Assembly: GCF_046297875.1 (NCBI RefSeq)
Contig: NZ_JBKBHD010000001.1
Coordinates: forward strand, 1,178,001 to 1,242,000
Reading direction: 5' to 3'
Length of the DNA stretch: 64,000 nt
Origin: Parvibaculum sp046297875
Lineage (GTDB): Bacteria > Pseudomonadota > Alphaproteobacteria > Parvibaculales > Parvibaculaceae
This document shows, piece after piece, positions 16,654 to 26,275 of this stretch. The translations under genes were made by a program, and so were the position numbers. The stretch's first letter is position 1. Each line of letters starts with the position of its first letter. The notes beneath the pieces are model-generated. The model was not told the origin of the DNA and ran no database searches. It saw nothing but the letters and a program-made list of their open reading frames with translations.

Positions 16654-17508
16654 CTAGTGGGCGGACTTGCCGATCATGTTGTTGCGGTTCTGGATCCACA
16701 GCGCAATCGTGGTCACGATCAGCGTCACCAGAATGAGGACGGTCGAGGCGGCGTTCACCTCCGGCGTCACCGAGAAGCGCACCATGGAGTAAATCTTCAC
16801 GGGGAAGGTGACCGTGTCGGGGCCGGCGGTGAAGAAGGTGATGACGAAGTCGTCGAGCGAGAGCGTGAAGGCAAGCAGCGCGCCCGCGATCAGGCCGGGC
16901 TTCATATGCGGCACCACGATGTCGCGGAAAACGCGATATTCGCTGGCGCCGAGGTCGCGCGCGCATTCCGACAATTCGCGGTTGAAACTTTCAAGCCTCG
17001 CCCGGATGACGATGGCCGCGAAGGGGAAGGCAAAGGCGATATGCGCGATGGTGATGGAGCCGAGATTGATCGGCCAGGGTAGGCCCGTCGGCCAGCCGAT
17101 CCGCGCGAAGAACACCATCATCGCAACGCCCATGCAGATTTCGGGGATCACGATGGGCAGCGCCATGCCGCCTTCATAGACGGCCTTGCCCGGAAAGCGG
17201 TAGCGCCAGAGCACATAGGCGGTCAGCGCGCCGAGGATCGTGCTCACGATGGTCGTCATGACGGCGATGGTCAGCGAATTGGTGAAGGCCATCATCAGTG
17301 AGTCGTTGTTCCACAACTTCACGTAATAGTCGGTCGTGAAGCCGCGCCAGACGACGTTGCGGCGGCTGTCGTTGAAGCTGAAGGCCATGAGGCCGATGAT
17401 CGGCGCATAGAGGAAGAACAGCGTCGCCGCCACGAAGGCGCGCAGCCAGAAGCGGCGCGCATAGTCGAGCGGGCCCATCGGATCGGGATTGCGGCGGAAC
17501 AGTCTCAT
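16654..17508 (-). CDS. potC: Polyamine ABC transporter permease, PotC type
   Basis: Inner-membrane permease of 284 residues with about six transmembrane helices. The binding-protein-dependent transport signature (EAA loop) lies in ECARDLGASEYRVFRDIVVPHMKPGLIAGALLAFTLSLDDFVITFF. The LSLDDFVI stretch is highly characteristic of PotC/PotI. The start overlaps the potB stop by 4 bp, giving translational coupling. Confidence 0.92.
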   Translation of the reverse strand: MRLFRRNPDPMGPLDYARRFWLRAFVAATLFFLYAPIIGLMAFSFNDSRRNVVWRGFTTDYYVKLWNNDSLMMAFTNSLTIAVMTTIVSTILGALTAYVLWRYRFPGKAVYEGGMALPIVIPEICMGVAMMVFFARIGWPTGLPWPINLGSITIAHIAFAFPFAAIVIRARLESFNRELSECARDLGASEYRVFRDIVVPHMKPGLIAGALLAFTLSLDDFVITFFTAGPDTVTFPVKIYSMVRFSVTPEVNAASTVLILVTLIVTTIALWIQNRNNMIGKSAH

Positions 17509-18422
17509 CTTTTGTCCCCCCGTCCTTCCTTCCTCATCAGCACGGCGCGGATCGCCAGCGCGAAGAAGGTCGCATACATGAGCAGGAAGGAGAGCGCGGC
17601 GCCGAAGGGCCAGTTGTTCGCCTGCTTGAACTGGCTCGCGATCACATTGGCGATCATGTAGCTGTCGGTGCCGCCGAGAAGGTCGGGCGTGAGGTACGAG
17701 CCCATCGCCGGAATGAAGGTGATGATGATGCCGCTCGCGATGCCGGGCAGCGCCAGCGGCACCACGATCAGGAAGAAGGTACGGAAGTGGCCCGCGCCAA
17801 GGTCGAGGCTCGCCTCGAGATAGGAGCGGTCCAGCCGGTCGAGTGCAGCATAGAGCGGCAGCACCATGAAGGGCAGGTGCACATAGACAAGGCCGAAAAT
17901 CACCGCCGTGTTGTTGTAGAGCAGCTGCATCGGTGTGTAGGGGCCGATCAGCGCGTTGTCGCCCAGGCCGATAAAGGAGAGCAGCCAGTCGGCATGGGTG
18001 ACGAGCCAGTCGAGCCCGTTATTGATGAAGCCGTTGGTGCGCAGCACCGCGATCAGCGCATAGGTGCGGATCAGCAGGTTGGTCCAGAAGGGCAGGATGA
18101 CGAGCAGCAGAAGCCACATTCGCATGGTGGGCTTGGCAAAGACGATGGTAATGGCAACGGGGAAGGCGACGACCAGGCAGATTGCCGTCGTCGCGGCCGC
18201 CATCCAGATCGATTTCCAGAAGATGCCGAGATAGACCGGCTCCAGCGCGCGGGCATATTGCTGCAGGTTCCAGTCGAGCGTGATGTCGACGATGCCTGTC
18301 TTGGAACTGAAGCTGTAAAGCCAGATCAGCGACAGCGGAATGATGAAGAAGGCGACCAGCCAGAAGGTCGGCGGCAGCATCGAGACCCAGAACGCGCGGG
18401 CCGAATTCTTCCAGTTTTCCAT
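17505..18422 (-). CDS. potB: Polyamine ABC transporter permease, PotB type
   Basis: Inner-membrane permease of 305 residues with about six transmembrane helices. Diagnostic stretches are LLVILPFWTNLLIRTYA and the EAA loop LEASLDLGAGHFRTFFLIVVPLALPGIASGIIITFIPAMGSYLTPDLLGG, typical of PotB/PotH. RBS GGGGGG sits close to the ATG. It begins 173 bp after potD; a terminator lies in that gap, so potBCA may have its own promoter or depend on read-through. Confidence 0.92.
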   Translation of the reverse strand: MENWKNSARAFWVSMLPPTFWLVAFFIIPLSLIWLYSFSSKTGIVDITLDWNLQQYARALEPVYLGIFWKSIWMAAATTAICLVVAFPVAITIVFAKPTMRMWLLLLVILPFWTNLLIRTYALIAVLRTNGFINNGLDWLVTHADWLLSFIGLGDNALIGPYTPMQLLYNNTAVIFGLVYVHLPFMVLPLYAALDRLDRSYLEASLDLGAGHFRTFFLIVVPLALPGIASGIIITFIPAMGSYLTPDLLGGTDSYMIANVIASQFKQANNWPFGAALSFLLMYATFFALAIRAVLMRKEGRGDKR

Positions 18423-18550
18423 TCAGCCCCCCCAACAGGGCACAATGAAGCGTGATGGCGGACAAGTATGGCAGCATAGAGCCGGGAGCCGGATCTTCCG
18501 GATGCCTTTGCGCAATCTACACGGAAAAGGCATCGGGGTGAGCCGGGTAG

Positions 18551-18584
18551 AAAAAAGGGCGGGCAGTTTTTAGGCTGCCCGCCC
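18551..18584 (-). terminator. Intrinsic terminator between potD and potB
   Basis: Perfect 10-bp stem: GGGCGGGCAG (18557-18566) pairs with CTGCCCGCCC (18575-18584), loop of 8. On the minus strand six T residues follow the stem. It starts 11 bp after the potD stop, so it would stop or attenuate transcription before potBCA and keep the binding protein in excess. Confidence 0.9.
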
Positions 18585-18595
18585 GGTCTCGCGCC

Positions 18596-19684
18596 TCAGG
18601 CGGCGTTGATCTTGGTGCAGAGGTCCTCGCGCATCTGCGTGACCTCCTCGCCCAGATATTCCGCAAATTCGGAGGCTTCCACCACATCGTCCGGCGGAAA
18701 GATGTCGGGATTGTTCTTGTAGTCGTCGTCCATCAGCTCGTAGCCCGCCTTGTTCGGCGTCGCATACTGGATGTAATCCGTGATGAGCTGGTTCGGCTCC
18801 GGCGCATGGATGTAGTTGATGAGGGCATGTGCGTTATCGACGTTCTTCGCATTCGCCGGAATGGCCAGCACGTCTTCCCAGAGAATGCCGCCTTCCTTCG
18901 GAATGATGTAGTCGACGTCGTCGTCTTCCGTCATCAGCTGCACGATGTCGCCATTATATTCCATGGTGAGATCGACTTCGCCGGCGGCGAGCAGGTCCTG
19001 GCCGTTGTCTTCGGCAAAGGCCTTGATGTGCCGCTTCTGCTTGATGATGAGTTCGGCGGCAGCCTCGTTCTCGGCCTTGTCGGTCGAGTTCAGCGAGTAG
19101 CCGAGATATTTCAGCGCGCAGCCGAGCATCGTGCCGCAATCGGAGAGCAGCGCGATCTTGTTCGAGTACTCATCGCTGTCATAGAGCACCTTCCAGCTGT
19201 CCGGCGTGCTCGAGACGGCGGACTTGCGGAAGCCGATGCCGACCGTGCCCCACATATAGGGGAGAGAGTATTTGCGGCCCGGATCGAACGGCTCGTCCAT
19301 GAAGCGCGGGAAGATGTTGGCAATGTTCGGAATCTTCGAGTGATCGAGTTCCTGCACCATGCCGGCCGCCACCATGCGGGGCAGCCAGTCATTCGACGGC
19401 ACGATCACGTCATAGGCGACATTGCCGCCGCGCATCTTGGCGAAGAGTTCGGAAACGTCCGCGAAGGTGTCGACCGTCACGCTGATGCCGGTTTCGGCGG
19501 TGAAGTCGGCCAGCGTCGTCTCGCCGATATAGGTGTCCCAGTTGGCGAAGACGACGTTGCCCGCCTGTGCGGACGCGAATTTCGGCTTGGCCGTCAGCGT
19601 CAGGCCGACAGCGGCTGCGCCCGTCATGAACTGGCGGCGCGACAGCGCGCCGATCAGCCCGGACATGCCTCTTTTGCGGTTCAT
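18596..19684 (-). CDS. potD: Polyamine-binding periplasmic protein
   Basis: Extracytoplasmic solute-binding protein (PotD/PotF type) of 362 residues that delivers spermidine or putrescine to PotBCA. The N-terminus has a twin-arginine signal with SRRQFMTGAAAVGLTL (arginines 16-17), cleavage probably after ASAQA, so export is likely via Tat. Mature domain features are VVFANWDTYIGETTLADF, YDVIVPSNDWLPRMVAAGMV and FDPGRKYSLPYMWGTVGIGFR, all usual for PotD. RBS GGAGGAA is strong. It is the first gene of the transporter locus, separated from potB by a terminator. A Tat-dependent PotD is uncommon but known among alphaproteobacteria. Confidence 0.92.
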   Translation of the reverse strand: MNRKRGMSGLIGALSRRQFMTGAAAVGLTLTAKPKFASAQAGNVVFANWDTYIGETTLADFTAETGISVTVDTFADVSELFAKMRGGNVAYDVIVPSNDWLPRMVAAGMVQELDHSKIPNIANIFPRFMDEPFDPGRKYSLPYMWGTVGIGFRKSAVSSTPDSWKVLYDSDEYSNKIALLSDCGTMLGCALKYLGYSLNSTDKAENEAAAELIIKQKRHIKAFAEDNGQDLLAAGEVDLTMEYNGDIVQLMTEDDDVDYIIPKEGGILWEDVLAIPANAKNVDNAHALINYIHAPEPNQLITDYIQYATPNKAGYELMDDDYKNNPDIFPPDDVVEASEFAEYLGEEVTQMREDLCTKINAA

Positions 19685-20195
19685 GGATTTGTTCCTCCAG
19701 ATTGAGTTGACTGCGTCCAGCCCCTGCCGTTGAGGTCGAGCGGCCGAGAGAGACGTTCAGTGTTCAACGGTTTTTGCGGGAGCGCAAGCAAACCCGGCCC
19801 TTCGCTTCGCCATTGCGTCAAAAATATTAAACGCCGGTTTGCGTCATTTTCCGGGCCGAATCGCACATGACAAAAAGTTCATGTCGGCGGCCGGGATCAG
19901 GTGCAGTGCAAAATAAATCGGCAGGCTGTTTGCGGCGCCGCGCGCGGTTGCGTGCCCGGTTGTTGCCCCATCGGTGTTTCCCTGCCATGCGGCAGTGCGG
20001 GTGCCTTGCCGCGAAATCGGGCATTCTGCCTTGCAGCGGCACGGCATCTTCCGCTCGCGCCTGCATCATGGCGCGGCGCCCGGCCCGGCGCTGCATCCGC
20101 GCCTCGCCAGAACAGGATTGTTTTTCATCCTCCGCTGACCGACATTGTCCCCGGAAGCGGCGATTTTCATCTGCGCCGTTCATTGCCGGACCGCC
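19685..20195. other. 511-bp intergenic region between potD and map (divergent)
   Basis: No convincing gene. On the potD side it contains a pair of TTGCGTCA direct repeats (19813-19820 and 19839-19846). It also holds a dyad ACATGA-N8-TCATGT (19865-19870 and 19879-19884), 181-200 bp upstream of potD, which could be a regulator site. The rest, up to the map start, shows only short open frames antisense to or overlapping map, without recognisable protein similarity. Confidence 0.5.
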
Positions 20196-20942
20196 ATGAC
20201 CATCACGTCGCAAGCCGATCTTGAAGAACTCCGCGCCATCGGCCGTATCGTCGCGCAGGTGCTCGCGGCCATGGGCGCTGCCATCGAACCCGGCATGACG
20301 ACGCGCGAGCTTGACGATCTCGGCCGCAAGATGCTGGAACGTGAAGGCGCCCGTTCGGCGCCCGAACTCGCCTATCGCTTTCCGGGTGCCACCTGCATCA
20401 GCGTCAATGAGGAGATCGCACATGGCATTCCGGGCGAGCGCGTCATCCGCGCTGGCGATCTCGTCAATATAGATGTCTCGGCGGAGAAGAACGGCTATTT
20501 CGGCGATACGGGCGCGAGCTTTCCGGTGCCGCCGGTCAAGGCGCATGTCGAGCGTCTCTGCCGCGACGGCAAGCGCGCCATGTGGGAGGGCATCCGTGCG
20601 GTGCGCACCGGCGGGCGGCTCAATGCGATCGGCGCGGCAGTGGAGCGTTTCGCGGACAAGGGCGGCTACACGCTGATCCGCAATCTCGCAAGCCACGGCG
20701 TCGGCGGCTCATTGCATGAGGAGCCCGAAGGCATTTCCACCTGGGCGGACCCTTCGGACCGGCGCATCATTGGCGAAGGCCTCGTCTTCACCATCGAGCC
20801 CTTCCTCTCGATGGGCGGCGAGATGGCGGCCGAAGCGGGCGACGGCTGGACGCTGCTCGCCGACCCTGTGGCCCCCACCGTGCAATATGAACATTCCCTC
20901 GTCGCCACGAAGAACGGCCCGGTGATCCTGACCCTGCCTTGA
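20196..20942 (+). CDS. map: Methionine aminopeptidase, type I
   Basis: Cytosolic dimetal peptidase that removes initiator Met, 248 residues. The five metal ligands are all visible: D in LVNIDVSAEKNG, D in GYFGDTGASF, H in LASHGVGGSLHEEP, E in FTIEPFLS, and E in QYEHSLVAT. The glycine motif is SHGVGGSLHEEP rather than GHGIGRxFHExP, so this may be a second, divergent Map paralogue rather than the essential copy. Start chosen at the ATG at 20196, since upstream codons show no similarity. It appears monocistronic; the next gene begins 309 bp downstream. Confidence 0.9.
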   Translation: MTITSQADLEELRAIGRIVAQVLAAMGAAIEPGMTTRELDDLGRKMLEREGARSAPELAYRFPGATCISVNEEIAHGIPGERVIRAGDLVNIDVSAEKNGYFGDTGASFPVPPVKAHVERLCRDGKRAMWEGIRAVRTGGRLNAIGAAVERFADKGGYTLIRNLASHGVGGSLHEEPEGISTWADPSDRRIIGEGLVFTIEPFLSMGGEMAAEAGDGWTLLADPVAPTVQYEHSLVATKNGPVILTLP

Positions 20943-21251
20943 GGGGGCAGCCCCTCGTTTGACGTTGCACTCACCCGGAAAATCCGCGCCCTCAAAACCG
21001 GGGATAAGTTTTTTTCATTATTTCCGCATGCGGAATAAATGCGTGCTGCCCATTGACAAGCGTCACGCTCATTCCCACCTGTTTGTCCATCTCCAGAATT
21101 GTATCGACGCACCGCCCGAACCGCGCGTTCCGGCGGTGCATCTCGTTTGCTCTGAGCTTGCGGCACCCATAAACCTCGCCCCCTTGACATTCCGCGCCCT
21201 CTCTTTTAAATAAGAATAAGTCGCAATAGCGGCTTTGGAAGGATCGGGACA
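20943..21251. other. 309-bp intergenic region with sigma70-like promoter
   Basis: No gene supported; the short frames here lack similarity and good start signals. Near its end is a canonical promoter TTGACA (21184-21189), 17-bp spacer, TAAATA (21207-21212), about 40 bp before the DUF2061 gene. The middle is noticeably A+T-richer than the neighbours. Confidence 0.55.
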
Positions 21252-21476
21252 ATGCGCGACGTGATGAAGACTTTGAGCTACGGCACGCTCCACTTCGCGG
21301 TGGGGTTCGGCGTCACCTATGCGCTGACCGGCGAAGTGGCGATTGCCTTCGGCGTCGCGATGGTCGAGCCTGCCGTGAACACGGTGGTCTTCTATTTCCA
21401 TGAGAAGGCCTGGGCGCGCTGGCCGGCCAAGGCCCTGAAAACGCTTGGCTTTCGTGGGCCGTTCCAGCCCGCCTGA
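21252..21476 (+). CDS. Small DUF2061 membrane protein
   Basis: Seventy-four residues, with two hydrophobic segments (about 12-30 and 32-50) and the family pattern KTLSYGTLHFAVGFGVTYALTGEVAIAFGVAMVEPAVNTVVFYFHEKAW. DUF2061 proteins are small inner-membrane proteins of unknown role, often ending, as here, in a His-Glu-Lys-x-Trp segment. GGAAGGA lies 8 bases upstream of the ATG and a good promoter precedes it. It is convergent with the Nudix gene. Confidence 0.85.
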   Translation: MRDVMKTLSYGTLHFAVGFGVTYALTGEVAIAFGVAMVEPAVNTVVFYFHEKAWARWPAKALKTLGFRGPFQPA

Positions 21477-21494
21477 GGCCGGTTCCGCGCCAGA

Positions 21495-22115
21495 TCAGCC
21501 CCAAGCCCAGACCGGCTGTTCGAGGTCCGAGACGCGGGTGTGACGCGCCCTGAGGCCCACTTCGGCAAACTGATAGAGAAGGGCGGCGGTCGGCGCATGG
21601 ATGTGATCCTCGCCAATCAGGAGGCGGATCACGGGCCGTTCGCTTTCCGGGATGGTCAGGAAGACGGGCGAATCCGGCCGCACGAGTTCACCGAGCGCGA
21701 TCTTGTGGATCGAGGCGACTTCCGCCTCGTTCGGCCGCATGGGCGCAAGGTCCGGCGCCCAGACAACGACCGGCGTGATGAGGTAGCCGGATCGCGTCGG
21801 ATAGTCGTCGAGAAGCCCCAGCACCTGCGAGGGCGGCAGGTCGAGCGCCACTTCCTCGGAAAGCTCGCGAAGCGCCGCCTCGACCGGCGTTTCGCCCTTG
21901 TCGATGCGCCCGCCCGGCAGCGCCCATTGGCCGGCATGGGCGTTGAGCTTCGGCGCGCGCCGCGTCAGCAGGAAGGCCGCTTCCGTTTCGTCCGGCACAA
22001 GCGTGATGGCGACGGCTGCGTGTTTCAGTCCATCGCCCGCGCGCGCCTCGCGCTCGAAACGCGCCAGCCGCTCGCTGACGCCGCCGCGCAGATTGTCGTC
22101 GAAAATGAAGGTCAT
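21495..22115 (-). CDS. Nudix hydrolase, CoA-pyrophosphatase (NudL-like)
   Basis: Nudix-fold pyrophosphohydrolase of 206 residues. The Nudix box reads GGRIDKGETPVEAALRELSEEVAL: the key RELSEE helix is intact, and the last consensus Gly is replaced by Ala. Upstream, LLTRRAPKLNAHAGQWALPGG matches the NudL/CoA pyrophosphatase pattern (RxxxLxxHxGQxxxPGG), implying cleavage of CoA derivatives to 3',5'-ADP and phosphopantetheine. Start set to the ATG at 22115 (MTFIFDDN); in-frame ATGs further upstream have no better RBS. Confidence 0.85.
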   Translation of the reverse strand: MTFIFDDNLRGGVSERLARFEREARAGDGLKHAAVAITLVPDETEAAFLLTRRAPKLNAHAGQWALPGGRIDKGETPVEAALRELSEEVALDLPPSQVLGLLDDYPTRSGYLITPVVVWAPDLAPMRPNEAEVASIHKIALGELVRPDSPVFLTIPESERPVIRLLIGEDHIHAPTAALLYQFAEVGLRARHTRVSDLEQPVWAWG

Positions 22116-22279
22116 CGCCGTCCCGTTTTCCTTTCTCATAGCATGGGCCGGGCCCGTCATTCGCCTGTTTAATATAAGCTACGGAGCTGTCCGGCACCCT
22201 GTCCGCAGCAATTGCAATGCACGCCGGGCGGCGGCAATCGCGTTTAATATCCTGAACATGTAGCCTCGATTGGCCCCGC

Positions 22280-22297
22280 GCCCCTCCTTGGAGGGGC
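22280..22297. repeat. Short perfect hairpin before ald
   Basis: GCCCCTCC-TT-GGAGGGGC is a perfect dyad (8-bp arms) 55 bp upstream of the alanine dehydrogenase start. Without a T-run it is unlikely to terminate transcription; it could be an mRNA leader hairpin or an operator. Two GTTTAATAT copies (22167-22175, 22242-22250) in the same 236-bp gap may be A+T-rich promoter parts. Confidence 0.4.
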
Positions 22298-22351
22298 AAC
22301 CTCCGCGCGCTACACTTTTTCGAAAGTCTCACCCCCTGACGAGGCAGTCCC

Positions 22352-23470
<1,119 letters not shown>

Positions 23471-23614
23471 GCAAGTCCTTGGATTCGCTCTGTATTTTTC
23501 TTCGTGTCCGGTAAATTGTGCCAGTGTGAGCCAGTTTTAAACCGGGATTAACCATATCGCGCGAGTCTTGCCCCATCCGCTTCCTGAGAGCGGGGAGGAA
23601 CAAGGGGGCTTGCC

Positions 23615-24244
23615 ATGTTCGAAAAGGCTCAGCGCGACCGCTTCTGGCTGGTACTCGGCGCAATCCTGATCGGGCTTTTCGTGATCCAGAAGGAGCGGGG
23701 GCTTGTCGATCCCGCGCCGCGCGTCGCGCAGGAAACCCGCAGCTATGATCGGGGCGGCATGAACCGGCTGGTCGAGCGGACCATCGAGGTTCCCTATCGG
23801 GAGCCGGCCATCGCCGCGCGCCCGCAGCCCCGCCCGCAGGTTCAATATGCCAGTTGGAGCGACGATCCCCATGCCGGGCTCGTCACCGGCTCGATTGCCG
23901 CAAACCCGGTGACGGCGCCGCGTCCGCTTGCGCGTCCCGGCCGCGGAGAAGCCGCCATTCAGGTTGCCTCGCTCGGGGCGCCTGCCGCTTCCGGCGGCCG
24001 CTATTATGCGCAGGTCGGTTCCTATGACCGGATCGACCGGGCAAGCCGGCGCTATTTCGACATTCTCGGCCGCGAACCGGACCTTCAGGGCGAGGAGCGT
24101 GTCTCCATCGACACGGTCAGGGTTTCGGGCGAGGAGGTTCACCGGGTGCGGATGGGGCCCTTCGTCGATGAGCGGTCGGCCCGCGCTGCCTGCGCCCGGG
24201 CCCAGGTTTCCGCCGATGAATGTGCGGTGATCCACCTCAATTGA
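23615..24244 (+). CDS. SPOR-domain membrane-anchored protein
   Basis: A 209-residue bitopic protein. A single transmembrane helix at about residues 10-24 (FWLVLGAILIGLFVIQ) is followed by a proline/alanine-rich linker to about residue 125. A C-terminal SPOR domain starts at RYYAQVGSYDRIDRASRRYFDIL and ends HRVRMGPFVDERSARAACARAQ. SPOR domains bind denuded glycan strands at division septa, so a periplasmic cell-wall or division role is likely. The RBS region is GGGAGGAACAAGGGGG. rpmF follows on the same strand. Confidence 0.82.
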   Translation: MFEKAQRDRFWLVLGAILIGLFVIQKERGLVDPAPRVAQETRSYDRGGMNRLVERTIEVPYREPAIAARPQPRPQVQYASWSDDPHAGLVTGSIAANPVTAPRPLARPGRGEAAIQVASLGAPAASGGRYYAQVGSYDRIDRASRRYFDILGREPDLQGEERVSIDTVRVSGEEVHRVRMGPFVDERSARAACARAQVSADECAVIHLN

Positions 24245-24405
24245 CGGGTCCATATGGACTTTCCGTCCGGTTTCACTGTATAAGGCCCGCCAAAGGCCGT
24301 CCGGCAAATGCCGGTCACGGCCATTATCTTGTTTTCAAAGCCTTTTTCGCGAGGGCAGGCGTTCGCCTCAGGCGGACCGCTCGCGGAGCAATCGGAGCGA
24401 AGCCC

Positions 24406-24588
24406 ATGGCCGTCCCCAAGAGGAAAACCACCCCGTCGAAGCGCGGCATGCGCCGTTCGGCCGATGCGCTGTCGCAGCCGGCCTATGTCGAGAACCCGGA
24501 TTCGGGCGAGCTTCACCGTCCCCATCACGTGGACCTGAAGAGCGGCATGTATCGCGGCAAGCAGATCCTGAAGCCGAAGGGCGAATAA
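24406..24588 (+). CDS. rpmF: 50S ribosomal protein L32
   Basis: Sixty-residue basic ribosomal protein beginning MAVPKRKTTPSKRGMRRS, followed by the alphaproteobacterial-type ENPDSGELHRPHHVDLKSGMYRGKQIL. The zinc-binding cysteines of some bacterial L32 forms are absent, as is normal in this class. A TATAAG -10-like element (24279-24284) lies about 120 bp upstream in the gap after the SPOR gene, and a terminator follows the stop. Confidence 0.96.
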   Translation: MAVPKRKTTPSKRGMRRSADALSQPAYVENPDSGELHRPHHVDLKSGMYRGKQILKPKGE

Positions 24589-24616
24589 GCCCTTCCGCAT
24601 CGGCAGTGAATTTCGA

Positions 24617-24645
24617 AACGCCGTTCCTCAGGGAGCGGCGTTTTT
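24617..24645 (+). terminator. Intrinsic terminator after rpmF
   Basis: Stem AACGCCGTTCC (24617-24627) with GGAGCGGCGTT (24632-24642), one G-T pair, tetraloop TCAG, then further T residues. It separates rpmF from the convergent peptidase gene. Confidence 0.82.
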
Positions 24646-24658
24646 CATTGGGCAGCTT

Positions 24659-25744
24659 TCATGACGTGAGCCCGGCCAGTGCGCGGGCGCAGGTCCAGCG
24701 CGAGGTATCCGTCACCTGTTCCTTCCAGTCGTCGGCGTCGACATAGAAGGCGTCGCGGATCAGCTTTGCGATCTCGGCTGCTTTCGGATTTTCGTGGCCG
24801 CCATTCTGGTGAAGCCAGTTGTCGGATTGCAGCGCCACCGTCACTTCGGCAATCGGCACGGTGCCGAATTCGAGGCCGCAGGAAGTCACTTCGCGGCCCT
24901 TCAGTTCATCGGCAAAGCAGACCGGTATCGAGCCCGGCACATCGGACGAGATCGAGCCGCCGCCCACCGTCGAGCGGACGGACGAGCCCCACCATTCAAC
25001 CATGCGCTTGTAAGCGCCGCTCGTTTCCGGTTCGGTGCAGATGATTTCGGCGCCGCCGCGCGCGCCGAGCCCTGAATGAATATCGACAAAGGCGATGCGC
25101 TCCGCCGCCGCCATTTCGGCGCGGATGATCGCGCGCAATGTACGGTTCGACCAGACGGGCGCGTGGCCGCCAAACTGCACGCCCTTCGGATGCGTGTATT
25201 GCCCGGCGCTCAGCGCATGCTGCATGGCGCGGGGGCCATGCGCCGCTGCATAGGCTTTCATCCGTGCACGGCACTCCGCCATTGTTTCGGGCGACAGGTC
25301 GCGCGGGTTGATGGCGTCGGCCAGTTCTTCGTAACCGGGATTTTCGGGGTGAGGCTTCGAGTGATCGACGAAATTGCGGTTGAGATCGACATTGTCCTCG
25401 TTCACACGCCGGTCCCATGCGAAGCCATAGGGGTTGATTGCATGAATGAAAAGGATCGCGGTGCCGTCCGGCACATCTGCGGCGAAACCTTCGGAGATAA
25501 GTGCCGTCTGGACGCCCGAGCCGCAATAGCCCTCGACGCCATGCGTGCCGGAGCCGATGCCCAGAATGCGCGACGCATTTGCCGGGCCGAAGCGGGCTAT
25601 GTCGGTCGCAAGTTCCTCGCCGGACGGGCCCTTCAGCGGATGGAGGTGGTGGCGGATCGCGCCGCCTGCCGCCCCGGCCGCGGCCAGGAATTTCCGTCTT
25701 GCCTCGGCATAGGAGCTGGAAAAATGCTGCACCGCGCCTGTCAT
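24659..25744 (-). CDS. DUF2817 / M14-like zinc carboxypeptidase family protein
   Basis: A 361-residue protein of the DUF2817 branch of the M14 zinc carboxypeptidase fold. Likely zinc ligands are H and E in GTHGVEGYCGSG and H in VDIHSGLG, and the catalytic Glu is in CGLEFGT. NPYGFAWDRRVNEDNVDLNRNF matches the substrate-binding NxxR-D-NRNF block of M14 enzymes. No signal peptide is obvious, so it is probably cytosolic. Start taken at the ATG at 25744 with GGAAGG upstream. The in vivo substrate is unknown. Confidence 0.85.
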   Translation of the reverse strand: MTGAVQHFSSSYAEARRKFLAAAGAAGGAIRHHLHPLKGPSGEELATDIARFGPANASRILGIGSGTHGVEGYCGSGVQTALISEGFAADVPDGTAILFIHAINPYGFAWDRRVNEDNVDLNRNFVDHSKPHPENPGYEELADAINPRDLSPETMAECRARMKAYAAAHGPRAMQHALSAGQYTHPKGVQFGGHAPVWSNRTLRAIIRAEMAAAERIAFVDIHSGLGARGGAEIICTEPETSGAYKRMVEWWGSSVRSTVGGGSISSDVPGSIPVCFADELKGREVTSCGLEFGTVPIAEVTVALQSDNWLHQNGGHENPKAAEIAKLIRDAFYVDADDWKEQVTDTSRWTCARALAGLTS

Positions 25745-25882
25745 ATCCTGCCTTCCAGTTCTTGCGTTAACCGTCATCGAAAGATGACGCGTACCTTCTG
25801 CCGGGACAGGTTATGGTACCGGAAAATGTGCTAGAGTGGCACAGATGAGGCCGGTTCACGGGGGCAACAAGGGGAATTTGCC

Positions 25883-26275
25883 ATGTTTCGTACTCTGCCA
25901 ATGATGGCGCTCGTCATCATCGCCTACAACATCATCGTCTATCTGACCGGCCTGTCCATGGACACGCAGGTTACAACGATCTCGCTCATATCGGGCGCCA
26001 TCTGGACCATCGATGTCGGCGACGTGATCGTCTTTTGCGGACTTCTTCTGCTCTTCTTCGAGCTTGTCGGCTCGACGCAGACCGGCGCCTCCACCATCAT
26101 CAATCACGCGCTTTCCATGCTGGTGCTTCTCGTGGCGCTAGTTCAGTTCATCGTGCTGCCTGAATTCGGCACCTCGACATTCTTTGCGCTGGTGATCCTT
26201 GCCCTGTTCGACGTGGTTGCAGGTTTTACCGTGACCATCACCGCAGCGCGGCGCGACTTCACCGTCGGCGAATAA
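25883..26275 (+). CDS. Conserved four-helix membrane protein, function unknown
   Basis: 130 residues with four hydrophobic segments (about 7-24, 46-64, 75-96, 100-120). A short positively charged C-terminus (AARRDFTVGE) should face the cytoplasm. No catalytic motif is visible. A plausible RBS (AAGGGGAA) precedes the ATG. It stands between two minus-strand genes and ends flush against the pabC stop. I recognise the shape as a small conserved alphaproteobacterial membrane protein but not a named family. Confidence 0.72.
   Translation: MFRTLPMMALVIIAYNIIVYLTGLSMDTQVTTISLISGAIWTIDVGDVIVFCGLLLLFFELVGSTQTGASTIINHALSMLVLLVALVQFIVLPEFGTSTFFALVILALFDVVAGFTVTITAARRDFTVGE

Noticed and set aside
20959..21213. 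84-codon plus-strand frame in the gap after map
   Set aside because: No ribosome-binding site, no similarity, and it runs into the promoter for the DUF2061 gene.
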